A stretch of 48,271 bases of DNA from Gaiellasilicea sp037721555. Its GTDB lineage: Bacteria > Actinomycetota > Thermoleophilia > Gaiellales > Gaiellaceae. Shown piece after piece: positions 24,513-32,135 of the stretch; positions within the stretch are counted from its first letter, which is position 1, and each line of letters starts with the position of its first letter. The stretch is from NCBI GenBank assembly GCA_037721555.1, contig JBBJOI010000018.1, positions 1-48,271 of the forward strand. The letters are read 5' to 3'. The notes beneath the pieces were generated by a model. The model saw only the letters and a program-made list of their open reading frames with translations, was not told where the DNA came from and made no database searches. Both the position numbers and the translations under genes were made by a program.

Positions 24513-26048
24513 ATGATCCTCGAGAACGGTGTCATCCGGACGATGGACCCGTCGCTGCCGACAGCGCGCGCGCTCGCGATCGCCGGCGCGCAGTTCGCCG
24601 GCGGCGTCGGGGTTCACGAGACGGCCCTCGCAAGCCCCGAGACAATCGATCTCGGTGGCCGGTGCGTCCTCCCCGCATTCACCGACGCGCACGTCCACTT
24701 TCCGACCTGGTCGCTGGCGCAGCAGCAGGTGGCACTCGACGGCTGCGCCTCTCTCGACGAGGCCCTCGCCCGCGTCCGGGGCGCCGAGAGGAGCGTCGGG
24801 CGCTGGCTCCGTGGCTACGGCTGGCGCGACGGCGACTGGTCGCCACGCACCCAGCCGACCAAGGAGGCGCTCGACCGGGTGACGGGCCAGACCCCGACGA
24901 TCCTGATCTCGAAGGACTACCACTCCGTCTGGCTCAACTCGAGCGCTCTCGCGGCAGCGCACGGCGACCTCGAGGTTGCGGGCGGGGTCGTCGAGCGTGA
25001 CGAGGGGGGCGAACCGACGGGGGTGCTGCGCGAGGAGGCGGCGTGGCGGTTCCGCGACCGTCACGTCCTGACGACACAGGACGAGTGGGTCGACGCGAGC
25101 CGGCTCGGGGTGAAGCTCGCAAACTCGCGAGGTGTCGGCGCGATTCACGACAAGGATGGCTGGCTGGGTGCCCCCGGCATCTTCCAGCGACTCCGCGAAG
25201 AGGGCAGCCTCAGCCTCCGGGTCTGGAGCTCGATCCCGCACGAGCTGGTCGGGCACGCGCGCGAGCTCTCGCTGCGCTCCGGGTTCGGCGACGAGCTGCT
25301 CCGCGTGGGCTACCTGAAGTGCTTCATGGACGGGACGCTCGGTTCCCAGACCGCACTGCTCACCGACGGCAGCGGAGTTCGGATCACGGGTCGCGAGGAG
25401 CTCGAGGAGATCGTTCGGCGGGGCACCGAGGCCGGCTGGCCGATCGCGGTTCATGCGATCGGCGACCAGGCGAACCGCGACGCGCTCGACGCCTTCGAGG
25501 CGACGAAGGAGCTGTGGCAGCCGCTCGGGCTCCGCCACCGGGTCGAGCACGCGCAGTGTCTCACGAGCGAGGATCTGCCGCGGTTCGCGCAGCTCGGGAT
25601 CGCCTGCTCGGTGCAGTTCTCGCACGCACCCTCGGACCGCGACCTCGCCGACCGGCTCTGGCCCGAGCGGCTCGGCGGCGCGTACGCATTCCGCTCGCTG
25701 TGGGCCTCCGGCGCGCTCGTCGCGAACGGCTCTGACGCGCCCGTCGAGGAGCTCGACCCGCTGGCAGGCATCGCTGCCGCTGTGCTGCGGACGATCGACG
25801 ACCGACCTGCGTGGCGACCCGAGGAGCGTCTGTCCGTGCAACAAGCGCTCGAGGCTGCCACCGTCAACCCGGCGTGGCTCTCGGGCGACGAGCGCCGCCG
25901 CGGCAAGCTGCTGCCCGGCTACCTCGCCGATCTCGTCGTCCTCGATCGCGACCCGGTCGCCCGGGAGCCCGAGGAGCTGCGCGAGGTGCAGGTCGTCGCC
26001 ACGATGGTGGGCGGCCGCTGGGTGCACAACCCGCCGCCCTGGGAGTAG
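24513..26048 (+). CDS. Amidohydrolase (YtcJ-like)
   Basis: A 511-residue metal-dependent hydrolase of the amidohydrolase-3/YtcJ group. Metal and catalytic motifs: FTDAHVHFPTW (about residues 55-65), LKCFMDGTLGSQTA (about 269-282, carrying the bridging-Lys-like residue), AVHAIGDQANRDAL (about 312-325), RVEHAQ (about 344-349) and NGSDAPVE (about 408-415, catalytic Asp). The C-terminus returns to the small beta-sandwich (LPGYLADLVVLDRDP). The physiological substrate of this group is mostly unknown. TAGAGT at 24498-24503 could be its -10 box, giving a leader of only a few nucleotides. It is divergent from the VOC gene by 30 nt. Confidence 0.92.
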   Translation: MILENGVIRTMDPSLPTARALAIAGAQFAGGVGVHETALASPETIDLGGRCVLPAFTDAHVHFPTWSLAQQQVALDGCASLDEALARVRGAERSVGRWLRGYGWRDGDWSPRTQPTKEALDRVTGQTPTILISKDYHSVWLNSSALAAAHGDLEVAGGVVERDEGGEPTGVLREEAAWRFRDRHVLTTQDEWVDASRLGVKLANSRGVGAIHDKDGWLGAPGIFQRLREEGSLSLRVWSSIPHELVGHARELSLRSGFGDELLRVGYLKCFMDGTLGSQTALLTDGSGVRITGREELEEIVRRGTEAGWPIAVHAIGDQANRDALDAFEATKELWQPLGLRHRVEHAQCLTSEDLPRFAQLGIACSVQFSHAPSDRDLADRLWPERLGGAYAFRSLWASGALVANGSDAPVEELDPLAGIAAAVLRTIDDRPAWRPEERLSVQQALEAATVNPAWLSGDERRRGKLLPGYLADLVVLDRDPVAREPEELREVQVVATMVGGRWVHNPPPWE

Positions 26049-26085
26049 ACGGACCGGGTCGACCTGACGCCGGCGCAGCGCGGAG

Positions 26086-26091
26086 TACAAT
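26086..26091 (+). promoter_or_regulatory. Probable -10 box of the HxlR gene (leaderless)
   Basis: TACAAT, then 6 nt (CGGAGC), then the GTG start at 26098. CTGACG at 26064-26069 with a 16-nt spacer is a possible -35. There is no Shine-Dalgarno. Confidence 0.5.
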
Positions 26092-26097
26092 CGGAGC

Positions 26098-26442
26098 GTG
26101 TCGATGCGCACGATGAACCCCGTTCACGATGCGACCTGCTCGGTCGCCGCGTGCGCCGAGATCATCGGCGCCAAGTGGACGGCGCTCCTCGTTCACGACC
26201 TCTCCGAAGGGGCCCGCCGCTTCTCCGAGCTCGAGCACTCCTGCCGCGGGATCAGCCCTCGGACGCTCTCCGAGCGGCTGCGCTGGCTCGAGAGCGAGGG
26301 GATCATCGCCCGGCGGAGCTACCCGGAGTCACCACCGCGCGTCGAGTACGAGCTCACCGGGAAGGGCGGAGGCCTGCTGCCGATCATCGGCGAGATGCGG
26401 CGCTTCGGCCACGAGCATCTCGGCTGCGGCGGCTCGCACTAG
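26098..26442 (+). CDS. HxlR-family transcriptional regulator
   Basis: A 114-residue winged-helix regulator of the HxlR family. CSVAACAEIIGAKWTALLVH (about residues 14-33) has the conserved Cys and the G-x-KW of the first helices. RRFSELEHSCRGISPRTLSE (about 40-59) is the recognition-helix region, and RRSYPESPPRVEYELT is the wing. The N-terminal cysteines could give redox or electrophile sensing, as in other HxlR proteins. It is not adjacent to an obvious target; the amidohydrolase upstream is the closest candidate. Confidence 0.92.
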   Translation: MSMRTMNPVHDATCSVAACAEIIGAKWTALLVHDLSEGARRFSELEHSCRGISPRTLSERLRWLESEGIIARRSYPESPPRVEYELTGKGGGLLPIIGEMRRFGHEHLGCGGSH

Positions 26443-26445
26443 CTG

Positions 26446-26614
26446 TCAGAGGCTTGCTGTGAAACTCGCGTGCGCGCGGGGATGGGCCAGACGGAGCGGT
26501 TTCGCCGGGTCGGGCGCGGCGCGTAGTGGTGCTACGGGCAAGCCCGAGCCGGCGAAACCGCGCCGTGTCTGGCACACCAACCGTGCGGGCGTGAGTTTCA
26601 CATCAGGCTTCTAG
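26446..26614. repeat. Palindromic intergenic element, copy 1 (169 nt)
   Basis: The whole gap between two convergent genes folds on itself. The 34-nt outer arms (26446-26479 and 26581-26614) match at 25 of 34 positions, and six of the nine differences are G-U compatible in plus-strand RNA. An inner inverted repeat pairs 26486-26515 with 26542-26573 with few interruptions, around a 26-nt loop that has its own GTAG/CTAC mini-hairpin. The end sequences (AGAGGCTTGCTGTG on the left, CACATCAGGCTTCTAG on the right) match the element at 38053-38139. It contains no plausible gene. It could be a non-autonomous mobile repeat, a structured RNA or a bidirectional terminator. Confidence 0.8.
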
Positions 26615-26680
26615 CTGAGCATCCGCAGGAGCGGACACTCGGCGCGCTTGAAGATCCCTACAGCGGCCGCCTCGCGCCTG

Positions 26681-27967
26681 TTACGTCGAGGTGTGGGCGT
26701 CCTCGGCCCAGACGTGGACGAGCTCGACGACCGTCGCCGCGGCGGCCGCCATGTCCTGCACGCTCGCCCACTCCTTCACGGAGTGGTAGTTCTGGCCGCC
26801 GGTGAAGATGTTGGGCGTCGGCAGGCCCATCGCAGACATCCGGGAGCCGTCGGTGCCGCCCCGGATGATCGTCCGCACGGGCTCGACCCCTACCCGCCTG
26901 ATGGCTTCCTCGGCCGCCGCGACGACGCGGGGATGCTGAGCGATGACGGTGCCCATGTTCGTGTACTGGTGCTCGACGTGCATCGTCACCTGGGCGCGGG
27001 GCTCGCCCGCGCCGAGCTCGTCGACGAGCCCGCGGAGGAAGGCCTCGTGCTCGTCGAGCCTGTCGTTGTCGTGGTCGCGGAGGATGAAGTCGACGGTCGC
27101 CCGCTCGGCGCCGCCCTCGATCCGAGTCGGGTGCACGAAACCCTCGCGCTCCTCGGTCGTCTCCGGCGAGAGACGGTCACGCGGCAGCGACGCGACGAGG
27201 TCGGCGGCGAGCTTGACCGCGTTGACGAGGCGACCTTTCGCGGTGCCGGGATGAACGCTGTGGCCGCGGATCGTCACCTTGGCGCTCTTCGCGGAGAACG
27301 TCTCGGTCTGCAGCTCGCCGAGGCCCGATCCGTCGAGCGTATAGGCGACGTCAGCGCCGAATTGCGCGAGGTCGAAGTTGTCCGTGCCTGCCGCCACCTC
27401 TTCGTCCACGGTGAACGCGACGCGAACCCGTGCACGGGGCGGAGCAGGATGTTCAGCGAGGTAGGCGACTGCGGCCATGATCTCGGCGACGCCGGCCTTG
27501 TCGTCGGCGCCGAGGAGCGTCGTGCCGTCGGTCGTGACGAGGTCGTGACCCACGCGGGCCGCGAGCTCCTCGTTCTCCTGCGGGTCGAGCACCTGTGACG
27601 GATCTCCGCCGAGCACGATCGGCCCGCCCGCGTAGGCACGGATGACCTGTGGGGCGACGTCGGTGCCGGATGCGTCCGGGCTCGTGTCGACGTGGGCGTT
27701 GAGACCCACTGTCGGGCCCGCCGCCGTTCCGGGCAGCGTCGCGAAGACGTAGCCGTGCTCCGTCAGTTCCGCGTCCTCGAGCCCTGCTTCTCGCAGCTCT
27801 TCGACGAGCAGGCGCGAGAGGTCGAGCTGCTTCGGTGTGCTCGGGTAGGTGTCGGAGACCTGAGCCGACTGGGTGTCGATCCGGGCGTAGCGAAGGAAGC
27901 GCTCGAGCACGTCCTCGGCGAGCTCCGCGGCGAGCGGAGAGGCGAATTCCGCGCTAGAGGTCGCCAA
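26681..27967 (-). CDS. pepT: Peptidase T (tripeptide aminopeptidase)
   Basis: A 428-residue M20B zinc aminopeptidase releasing the N-terminal residue from tripeptides. NAHVDTSPD (about residues 91-99) has the first His and its Asp. TLLGADDKAGVAEIM (about 152-166) has the bridging Asp, and FTVDEEV (about 186-192) has the catalytic Glu and metal Glu. HSVHPGTAKGRLVNA is the dimerisation-domain motif, and NIFTGGQNYHS near the end holds the last His. The listed start is TTG at 27967, overlapping the upstream peptidase by 14 nt; GTG codons further in are possible. It pairs with the M20 peptidase upstream in one operon. Confidence 0.93.
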   Translation of the reverse strand: MATSSAEFASPLAAELAEDVLERFLRYARIDTQSAQVSDTYPSTPKQLDLSRLLVEELREAGLEDAELTEHGYVFATLPGTAAGPTVGLNAHVDTSPDASGTDVAPQVIRAYAGGPIVLGGDPSQVLDPQENEELAARVGHDLVTTDGTTLLGADDKAGVAEIMAAVAYLAEHPAPPRARVRVAFTVDEEVAAGTDNFDLAQFGADVAYTLDGSGLGELQTETFSAKSAKVTIRGHSVHPGTAKGRLVNAVKLAADLVASLPRDRLSPETTEEREGFVHPTRIEGGAERATVDFILRDHDNDRLDEHEAFLRGLVDELGAGEPRAQVTMHVEHQYTNMGTVIAQHPRVVAAAEEAIRRVGVEPVRTIIRGGTDGSRMSAMGLPTPNIFTGGQNYHSVKEWASVQDMAAAAATVVELVHVWAEDAHTST

Positions 27968-29285
27968 GCCGCCGGTAGAGCTCTCGGATCGTGTCGATGC
28001 CGCGCGGGAAGAATTCGACGAGCATGCGCTCGTTCGGCGAGTGGACGTTGCTCTCGGGCAGCGCGAAGCCCGTCAGAATCGTCGGGATGCCCTTGTCCTC
28101 GAGGGCAGGCATGATCGGGAGCGTTCCGCCGGAACGAGTCAGGATCGGCCGGATCCCGAAGGCCGACTCGAAGGCGTCCTGCGCGATCTTGACGACCTCG
28201 GAATTCGCGGCGACGAGGCCCGGCCGGCTCGCGTCCTCGAGCTCGATCTCGACCGTCGCCCCTTGGGGCGCCGACTCGCGCAGCAGCTTCTCGACCGCCT
28301 CCTGGATGGCGGCCGGATCCTGCCCCGGCGCCAGCCGAACGGTGAAGTTGGCCTGCGCCGCGGCGGGGATGGTCGTGTTCTTCAGCCCGGGCTTGCCGCC
28401 CAGAATGCCGTTGACCTCGACGGACGGCTCGGCGGTCGTCCGGAGGTAGAACTCCTCGGCCGCCTGTGTGTCGTAGGGAACCGCGCCGGCGTCCCGCAGC
28501 ACGTCGGCCCCGCTCGGCTGCTGCTCCCACCCCGCGCGCTCCTCGTCGGTTGGAGGCGCGATCCCTACCCGGAGCGACTCGGGCACGCGGCCGTCGCGCG
28601 GCAGGATCCCGGACAGCGTCGTCGTCAAGGCATGGATGGCATTCATTGCCGCGTTCCCGTACATCCCCGAGTGCAGGTCGCGAGTGCCCGTGCCCACGTG
28701 CACATTGAAGGCGGCGAGGCCGCGCGTGGCGACCGAGATCGCAGGCAGGTTCCGGTTCTCCATGCCGCCGTCGAAGATCACGCAGGCGTCGGCACCGCGC
28801 TCGTCCTGCTCGAGGAAGGAGACGATCGACTGACCGCCGACCTCCTCCTCGCCGTCCGAGACGATGCGGATGTTGATCGGGAGAGCTCCGTCGGCGGCGA
28901 GCATCGACGCTGCCTGCAGCAGCATCCAGAGCTGGCCCTTGTCGTCAGCGACGCCGCGGGCGTAGAGCCATTCGTCCCGGATCGTCGCCTCGAAAGGGTT
29001 TGACTCCCAGAGCTCGAGCGGCGCCGGGGGTTGGACGTCGAAGTGGCCGTAGCAGAGGACGGTCGGCGCGTTCTGCACGCCGACAGACGCGCGCAGCTCG
29101 CCAACGACGAGAGGTCGCTTTCCGTAAGGCACGAGCTCGGCCTCGCCGCCTCCCCGCCGGATCTTGTCCGCCACCCACTCGGCCGCGGTCTCGACATCGG
29201 CGGCATGTGCCGGGTCGGCGCTCACGGAGGGGATGCGCAGAAACTCGGTGAGCTCCTTGAGCCACTCCTGGCGCAGTTCGGGCAT
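27954..29285 (-). CDS. M20 family dipeptidase-like metallopeptidase
   Basis: A 443-residue M20A/C hydrolase. LCYGHFDVQPP (about residues 77-87) gives the first zinc His and its Asp, and ARGVADDKGQL (about 107-117) the bridging Asp. SDGEEEVGG (about 142-150) gives the catalytic and metal Glu. TRDLHSGMYGNAAMNA is the lid-domain motif. Carnosinase-like dipeptidases and succinyl-diaminopimelate desuccinylases share this layout; the FDVQPP form fits the dipeptidase group. It is coupled to pepT downstream, so the two likely serve peptide use in the cytosol. Confidence 0.93.
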   Translation of the reverse strand: MPELRQEWLKELTEFLRIPSVSADPAHAADVETAAEWVADKIRRGGGEAELVPYGKRPLVVGELRASVGVQNAPTVLCYGHFDVQPPAPLELWESNPFEATIRDEWLYARGVADDKGQLWMLLQAASMLAADGALPINIRIVSDGEEEVGGQSIVSFLEQDERGADACVIFDGGMENRNLPAISVATRGLAAFNVHVGTGTRDLHSGMYGNAAMNAIHALTTTLSGILPRDGRVPESLRVGIAPPTDEERAGWEQQPSGADVLRDAGAVPYDTQAAEEFYLRTTAEPSVEVNGILGGKPGLKNTTIPAAAQANFTVRLAPGQDPAAIQEAVEKLLRESAPQGATVEIELEDASRPGLVAANSEVVKIAQDAFESAFGIRPILTRSGGTLPIMPALEDKGIPTILTGFALPESNVHSPNERMLVEFFPRGIDTIRELYRRLGDL

Positions 29286-29653
29286 GCGCGCGAGTCTAGC
29301 CGGGGCTCAGGCAGCCTGACGCGCCTCGCGTCTCTCACGGCGCCTCGAGGCGGCGCCTGACGTGACGACGCAACGAGGCCAGCACGTCGCCGAGAGAGTG
29401 GCCGCCGGGGGCGAGGCCGTCCAGGACGGGCCGCGAGGACAGGTCGACGCGGCTCGTCTACGCCAGCCACGTCTACAGGAGCCCCGTCTTGCGCGTGCGT
29501 CCACGAGCAGGGACTGTCCCTGCTCGTCGGCGCGCGCTGGCGGCAGGTCTGAAACAGCCGGATCGAACATCGGCGCGGGTCCCCCCGGCTCGGTCGCGCA
29601 TCGAGGCGACGATGGAGCTGCTCGACCTGTCGGGCTCAGAGCTTCCGAAGACG
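29286..29653. other. Gap with palindromes and no convincing gene
   Basis: A 368-nt stretch between the sigma factor gene and the M20 gene, both on the minus strand. Open frames here are Arg/Pro-rich and lack codon bias or a good start. One minus-strand frame (about LSSRPVLDGLAPGGHSLGDV) reads like a fragment of protein but has a stop shortly before it and no start. Two palindromes are present: GGCGCC arms near 29337-29360 and the hairpin at 29503-29527. It may be a decayed gene or a long 3' region of the sigma factor transcript. Confidence 0.5.
29503..29527. terminator. Perfect 11-bp hairpin downstream of the sigma factor gene
   Basis: ACGAGCAGGGA (29503-29513) and TCCCTGCTCGT (29517-29527) are perfect inverted repeats around a 3-nt loop (CTG). 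It lies about 127 nt past the sigma factor stop. No T-run follows on either strand, so it may be a factor-independent stop without a U tract, an RNA-stability hairpin or a repeat of the REP type. Confidence 0.5.
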
Positions 29654-30751
29654 TCAGGCGACGTCGCGCAGCTTGCCGGCGTCAGCCAGAGCGCGCAGCT
29701 TCTTCAGGCTCTGGTTCTCGATCTGCCGGATCCGCTCGCGCGTGACGTTGAACGTGCGGCCCACCTCGTCGAGGGTGCGCGGTTGCTCGCCGTCGAGCCC
29801 GTAGCGAAGCTCGAGCACGCGGCGCTCGCGATGGGAGAGCGTCTGCAGGATCGCTCGCAGCGCCTCGTTCCGCATCGTCTCCTCAGCGAGCTCGTCGGGG
29901 AGGAGGGCTGTCGAGTCGCTGAGGAAGTGCCCGAATTCGGACTCGTCATCGTCACCCACCGGCTTCTCGAGCGAGATGGGCGTTTGCGCGCTCCGGCGGA
30001 TCTGTTCGACCTCCGCGGTGTGCAGCTCGAGCTCCTTCGCGATCTCCTCCGAGCTCGGCTCGCGGCCGACTTTCGCGCGGAGGGCCCGCTCGGTCCGCAC
30101 GATCTTGTTCAGTTTCTCGACGACGTGCACCGGCATACGGATCGTGCGCGCCTTGTCGGCGAGCGCGCGGGCGACCGCCTGGCGGATCCACCACGTGGCG
30201 TACGTCGAGAACTTGAAGCCCTTGCGATAGTCGAACTTCTCGGCCGCGCGGACGAGTCCGATCGTGCCCTCCTGGATCAGGTCGAGGAACGGCAGGCCCT
30301 GGTTGCGGTAGCGCTTCGCGATCGAGACGACGAGTCGCAGGTTGGCCTCGACCATCGCCTGCTTCGCCGTGTGGTCGCCTCGCTCGATCCGCTTCGCGAG
30401 CTCGACCTCCTGGGCGGCGGTGAGCAGCGGCACGCGGCCGATGTCCTTGAGGAAGAGCTGCAGGGTATCGGTGGAGATCTCGGCGGCTTCGTGCGCCACC
30501 ACCGCCTGCTCCGCTTCCCCCGCCGGCTCGTCCGTGCGCTCGACGACTTCGATCTGGGCCTCTTCGAGTGCCGCGTAGAACTCGTCGAGCTGAGCCGCGT
30601 CGACGTCGAGCTCGTCGAGCGCCCGCGCGATCTCGTCCGCCCCCAGCCGGCCGGTCAGACGTCCGCTCTCGAGCAGGAGGCGCGCCTCCTGCGACTCCAG
30701 CAGGTCGAGCCCTCGACCCGTGGCGCTGCTGCTGCGACTCCCTGTGCTCAT
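29654..30751 (-). CDS. Sigma-70 family RNA polymerase sigma factor (group 1/2)
   Basis: 365 residues. Region 1.2 (LQLFLKDIGRVPLLTAAQEVELAKRI) starts near residue 98. Region 2 carries KRYRNQGLPFLDLIQEGTIG and, in 2.3-2.4, FSTYATWWIRQAVARAL. Region 3 is complete, and region 4.2 is the DEVGRTFNVTRERIRQIENQ helix-turn-helix near the C-terminus. The short acidic N-terminus stands in for a full region 1.1, so this is either the primary sigma or a close group-2 paralogue. I chose ATG at 30751 because GGAGGGGGAG lies 4 nt upstream; an ATG 13 codons earlier (30790) has no such site. Confidence 0.94.
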   Translation of the reverse strand: MSTGSRSSSATGRGLDLLESQEARLLLESGRLTGRLGADEIARALDELDVDAAQLDEFYAALEEAQIEVVERTDEPAGEAEQAVVAHEAAEISTDTLQLFLKDIGRVPLLTAAQEVELAKRIERGDHTAKQAMVEANLRLVVSIAKRYRNQGLPFLDLIQEGTIGLVRAAEKFDYRKGFKFSTYATWWIRQAVARALADKARTIRMPVHVVEKLNKIVRTERALRAKVGREPSSEEIAKELELHTAEVEQIRRSAQTPISLEKPVGDDDESEFGHFLSDSTALLPDELAEETMRNEALRAILQTLSHRERRVLELRYGLDGEQPRTLDEVGRTFNVTRERIRQIENQSLKKLRALADAGKLRDVA

Positions 30752-30851
30752 TCGGCTCCCCCTCCGACTCGGCTCTCTCACAGTAGTCATGACGGCTCGC
30801 AGCCGCAACAGCTTCCAAACAAGTGGTGTCGGAGGGTCGGCCCGCGCAAGC

Positions 30852-31814
30852 TCAACCCAGCGCCTCGAGGTACCGCTGCGCTTCCTCGGCCAGCCGGGAT
30901 CCGGGCTCGGCGGCGACGGCCAGCCGGAGCTGGCGTCTCGCCTCCTTAACATCGCGCTGCCAGAGCAGCAAGAGCCCCAGGTGGAACCTGACTGTGGCGG
31001 CCTGACGGAACCTGCGGGTCAGCGGGCCGAGTCGTGAGAAGGCTTCCACGGGCCGCTCCTTTGCGTACCGGCCGATGGCAGCGGCCACGAGCGCCTCGGC
31101 CTCGTCCGGGTACATGCGCGCAGCTAGATCGAAGACCCGCCGCGCCGAGATCGTCCGACCGAGCCGTTGCAGAGCCGTGCCGTACAGAAGCTGCGCGTCG
31201 AGCGAGCCACCCGCCGCTCTCTTGCGCAGCTCGGCCAGCTGCTCGGCGGGTGAGCGCTCCTCGAGGCCGGGCGGGAAGGCGGCGGCGGACACGAGAATCG
31301 GAATGCCCGGCGCGAACTCCGGATGGAGCAGATCGTTGGCGAAGACCGCGTACGGCGTGTCGGGCTCGACGTCCCGGGCTTCGCGCCAGGCGGTGATCGC
31401 GCCCCCCTCGCCGGCCCAGTAGCGCGCGAGCCCCAGGTGCAGCTGCGCGAGGGCGCTACGCGGGTAGAGGGCACCGACCTGCTCGATGCGGGAAAGAGAC
31501 TCCGGCCAGGCAACGAATGCCGCGCCCAGCTTCGCCTCGAGCGAGTCGTGGCGGGCGAAGAGGCGCCCGGCCTCCCGATCACGACCACCCTCGTAGAGGA
31601 CCGCGGCGCGCCTCAGGTCACGCGCCTCCGCGTCCGCGCGGACACCCAGGTCGAGCACGAGCGTTGGCCTCCCCGGCCGGGGCTGCGCCGGTCCGGTGAC
31701 ATCGTCTGGTCGGGGTACCTCTTCCGCGGAGAGGACGGTGGCTCCGGCAACGAGAGCGGCAGCCAAGGCGGCCAGGGCAGCCACGACCAGGGTGACGCGG
31801 ACTCGCGCAGACAC
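30852..31814 (-). CDS. TPR-like membrane-anchored protein
   Basis: About 320 residues. From GTG at 31814 the N-terminus is a membrane anchor or signal (VTLVVAALAALAAALVAGAT), so the rest is probably outside the membrane. It then has TPR-type helical repeats with the A-x-x-H/LGLA-x-Y pattern, such as LAQLHLGLARYWAGEGGAIT and VRFHLGLLLLWQRDVKEARR. The role is unknown; such proteins often act as assembly scaffolds. The frame stays open to ATG 32063, but that upstream part is Arg/Leu/Cys-rich low-complexity sequence, so I do not include it. It is 100 nt upstream of the sigma factor on the same strand. Confidence 0.75.
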   Translation of the reverse strand: MSARVRVTLVVAALAALAAALVAGATVLSAEEVPRPDDVTGPAQPRPGRPTLVLDLGVRADAEARDLRRAAVLYEGGRDREAGRLFARHDSLEAKLGAAFVAWPESLSRIEQVGALYPRSALAQLHLGLARYWAGEGGAITAWREARDVEPDTPYAVFANDLLHPEFAPGIPILVSAAAFPPGLEERSPAEQLAELRKRAAGGSLDAQLLYGTALQRLGRTISARRVFDLAARMYPDEAEALVAAAIGRYAKERPVEAFSRLGPLTRRFRQAATVRFHLGLLLLWQRDVKEARRQLRLAVAAEPGSRLAEEAQRYLEALG

Positions 31815-32135
31815 GCCCCGACGATAGCCACATGGCCGCTGCAGAGCCCCAAAGCTGCTGCAAAGGCGGCGGAGCCGCAACCGGCGGCGCAGAAACGGGA
31901 GGCACAGCAACCGGCGGCGCCGCAAAAGGCCTGCGCCGGCGCACCAGGCACAGCGGTAGCGCGACCAGCGCTGCCATAGCTGCACACGAAAGACGACGGC
32001 AACAAACGCGGCCGCGAGCGAGCCGAGTCGCAATCGCGCCACACGCAACCGGCGTGAACCCATTTCCTGGCCGGTCTAACCTTGCGGTGGCTCCGGCGTC
32101 CTCAGGAGGTTCGAACGACTATACTTCGGAAAGCA
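31815..32135. other. Gap with short tandem repeats upstream of the TPR gene and the E1 gene
   Basis: 321 nt between divergent genes. At about 31858-31927 there is an imperfect 15-nt tandem repeat of the form GCAACCGGCGGCGC; two copies at 31877 and 31907 are identical over 14 nt. Read on the minus strand in one frame, it gives Pro/Ala/Val pentads (APPVA, VPPVS), so it could be a Pro-rich coding segment in a frame other than that of the TPR gene. On the plus side AGGAGG (32104-32109) and TATACT (32120-32125) precede the E1 gene. Confidence 0.45.

Noticed and set aside
24069..26111. A 680-codon minus-strand open frame across the amidohydrolase gene
   Set aside because: Only its last 137 codons are a real protein (VOC fold). 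The rest is the antisense shadow of the amidohydrolase, whose motifs are all intact.
29362..30949. Plus-strand frames across the sigma factor gene
   Set aside because: Shadows; the minus-strand sigma factor has all conserved regions.
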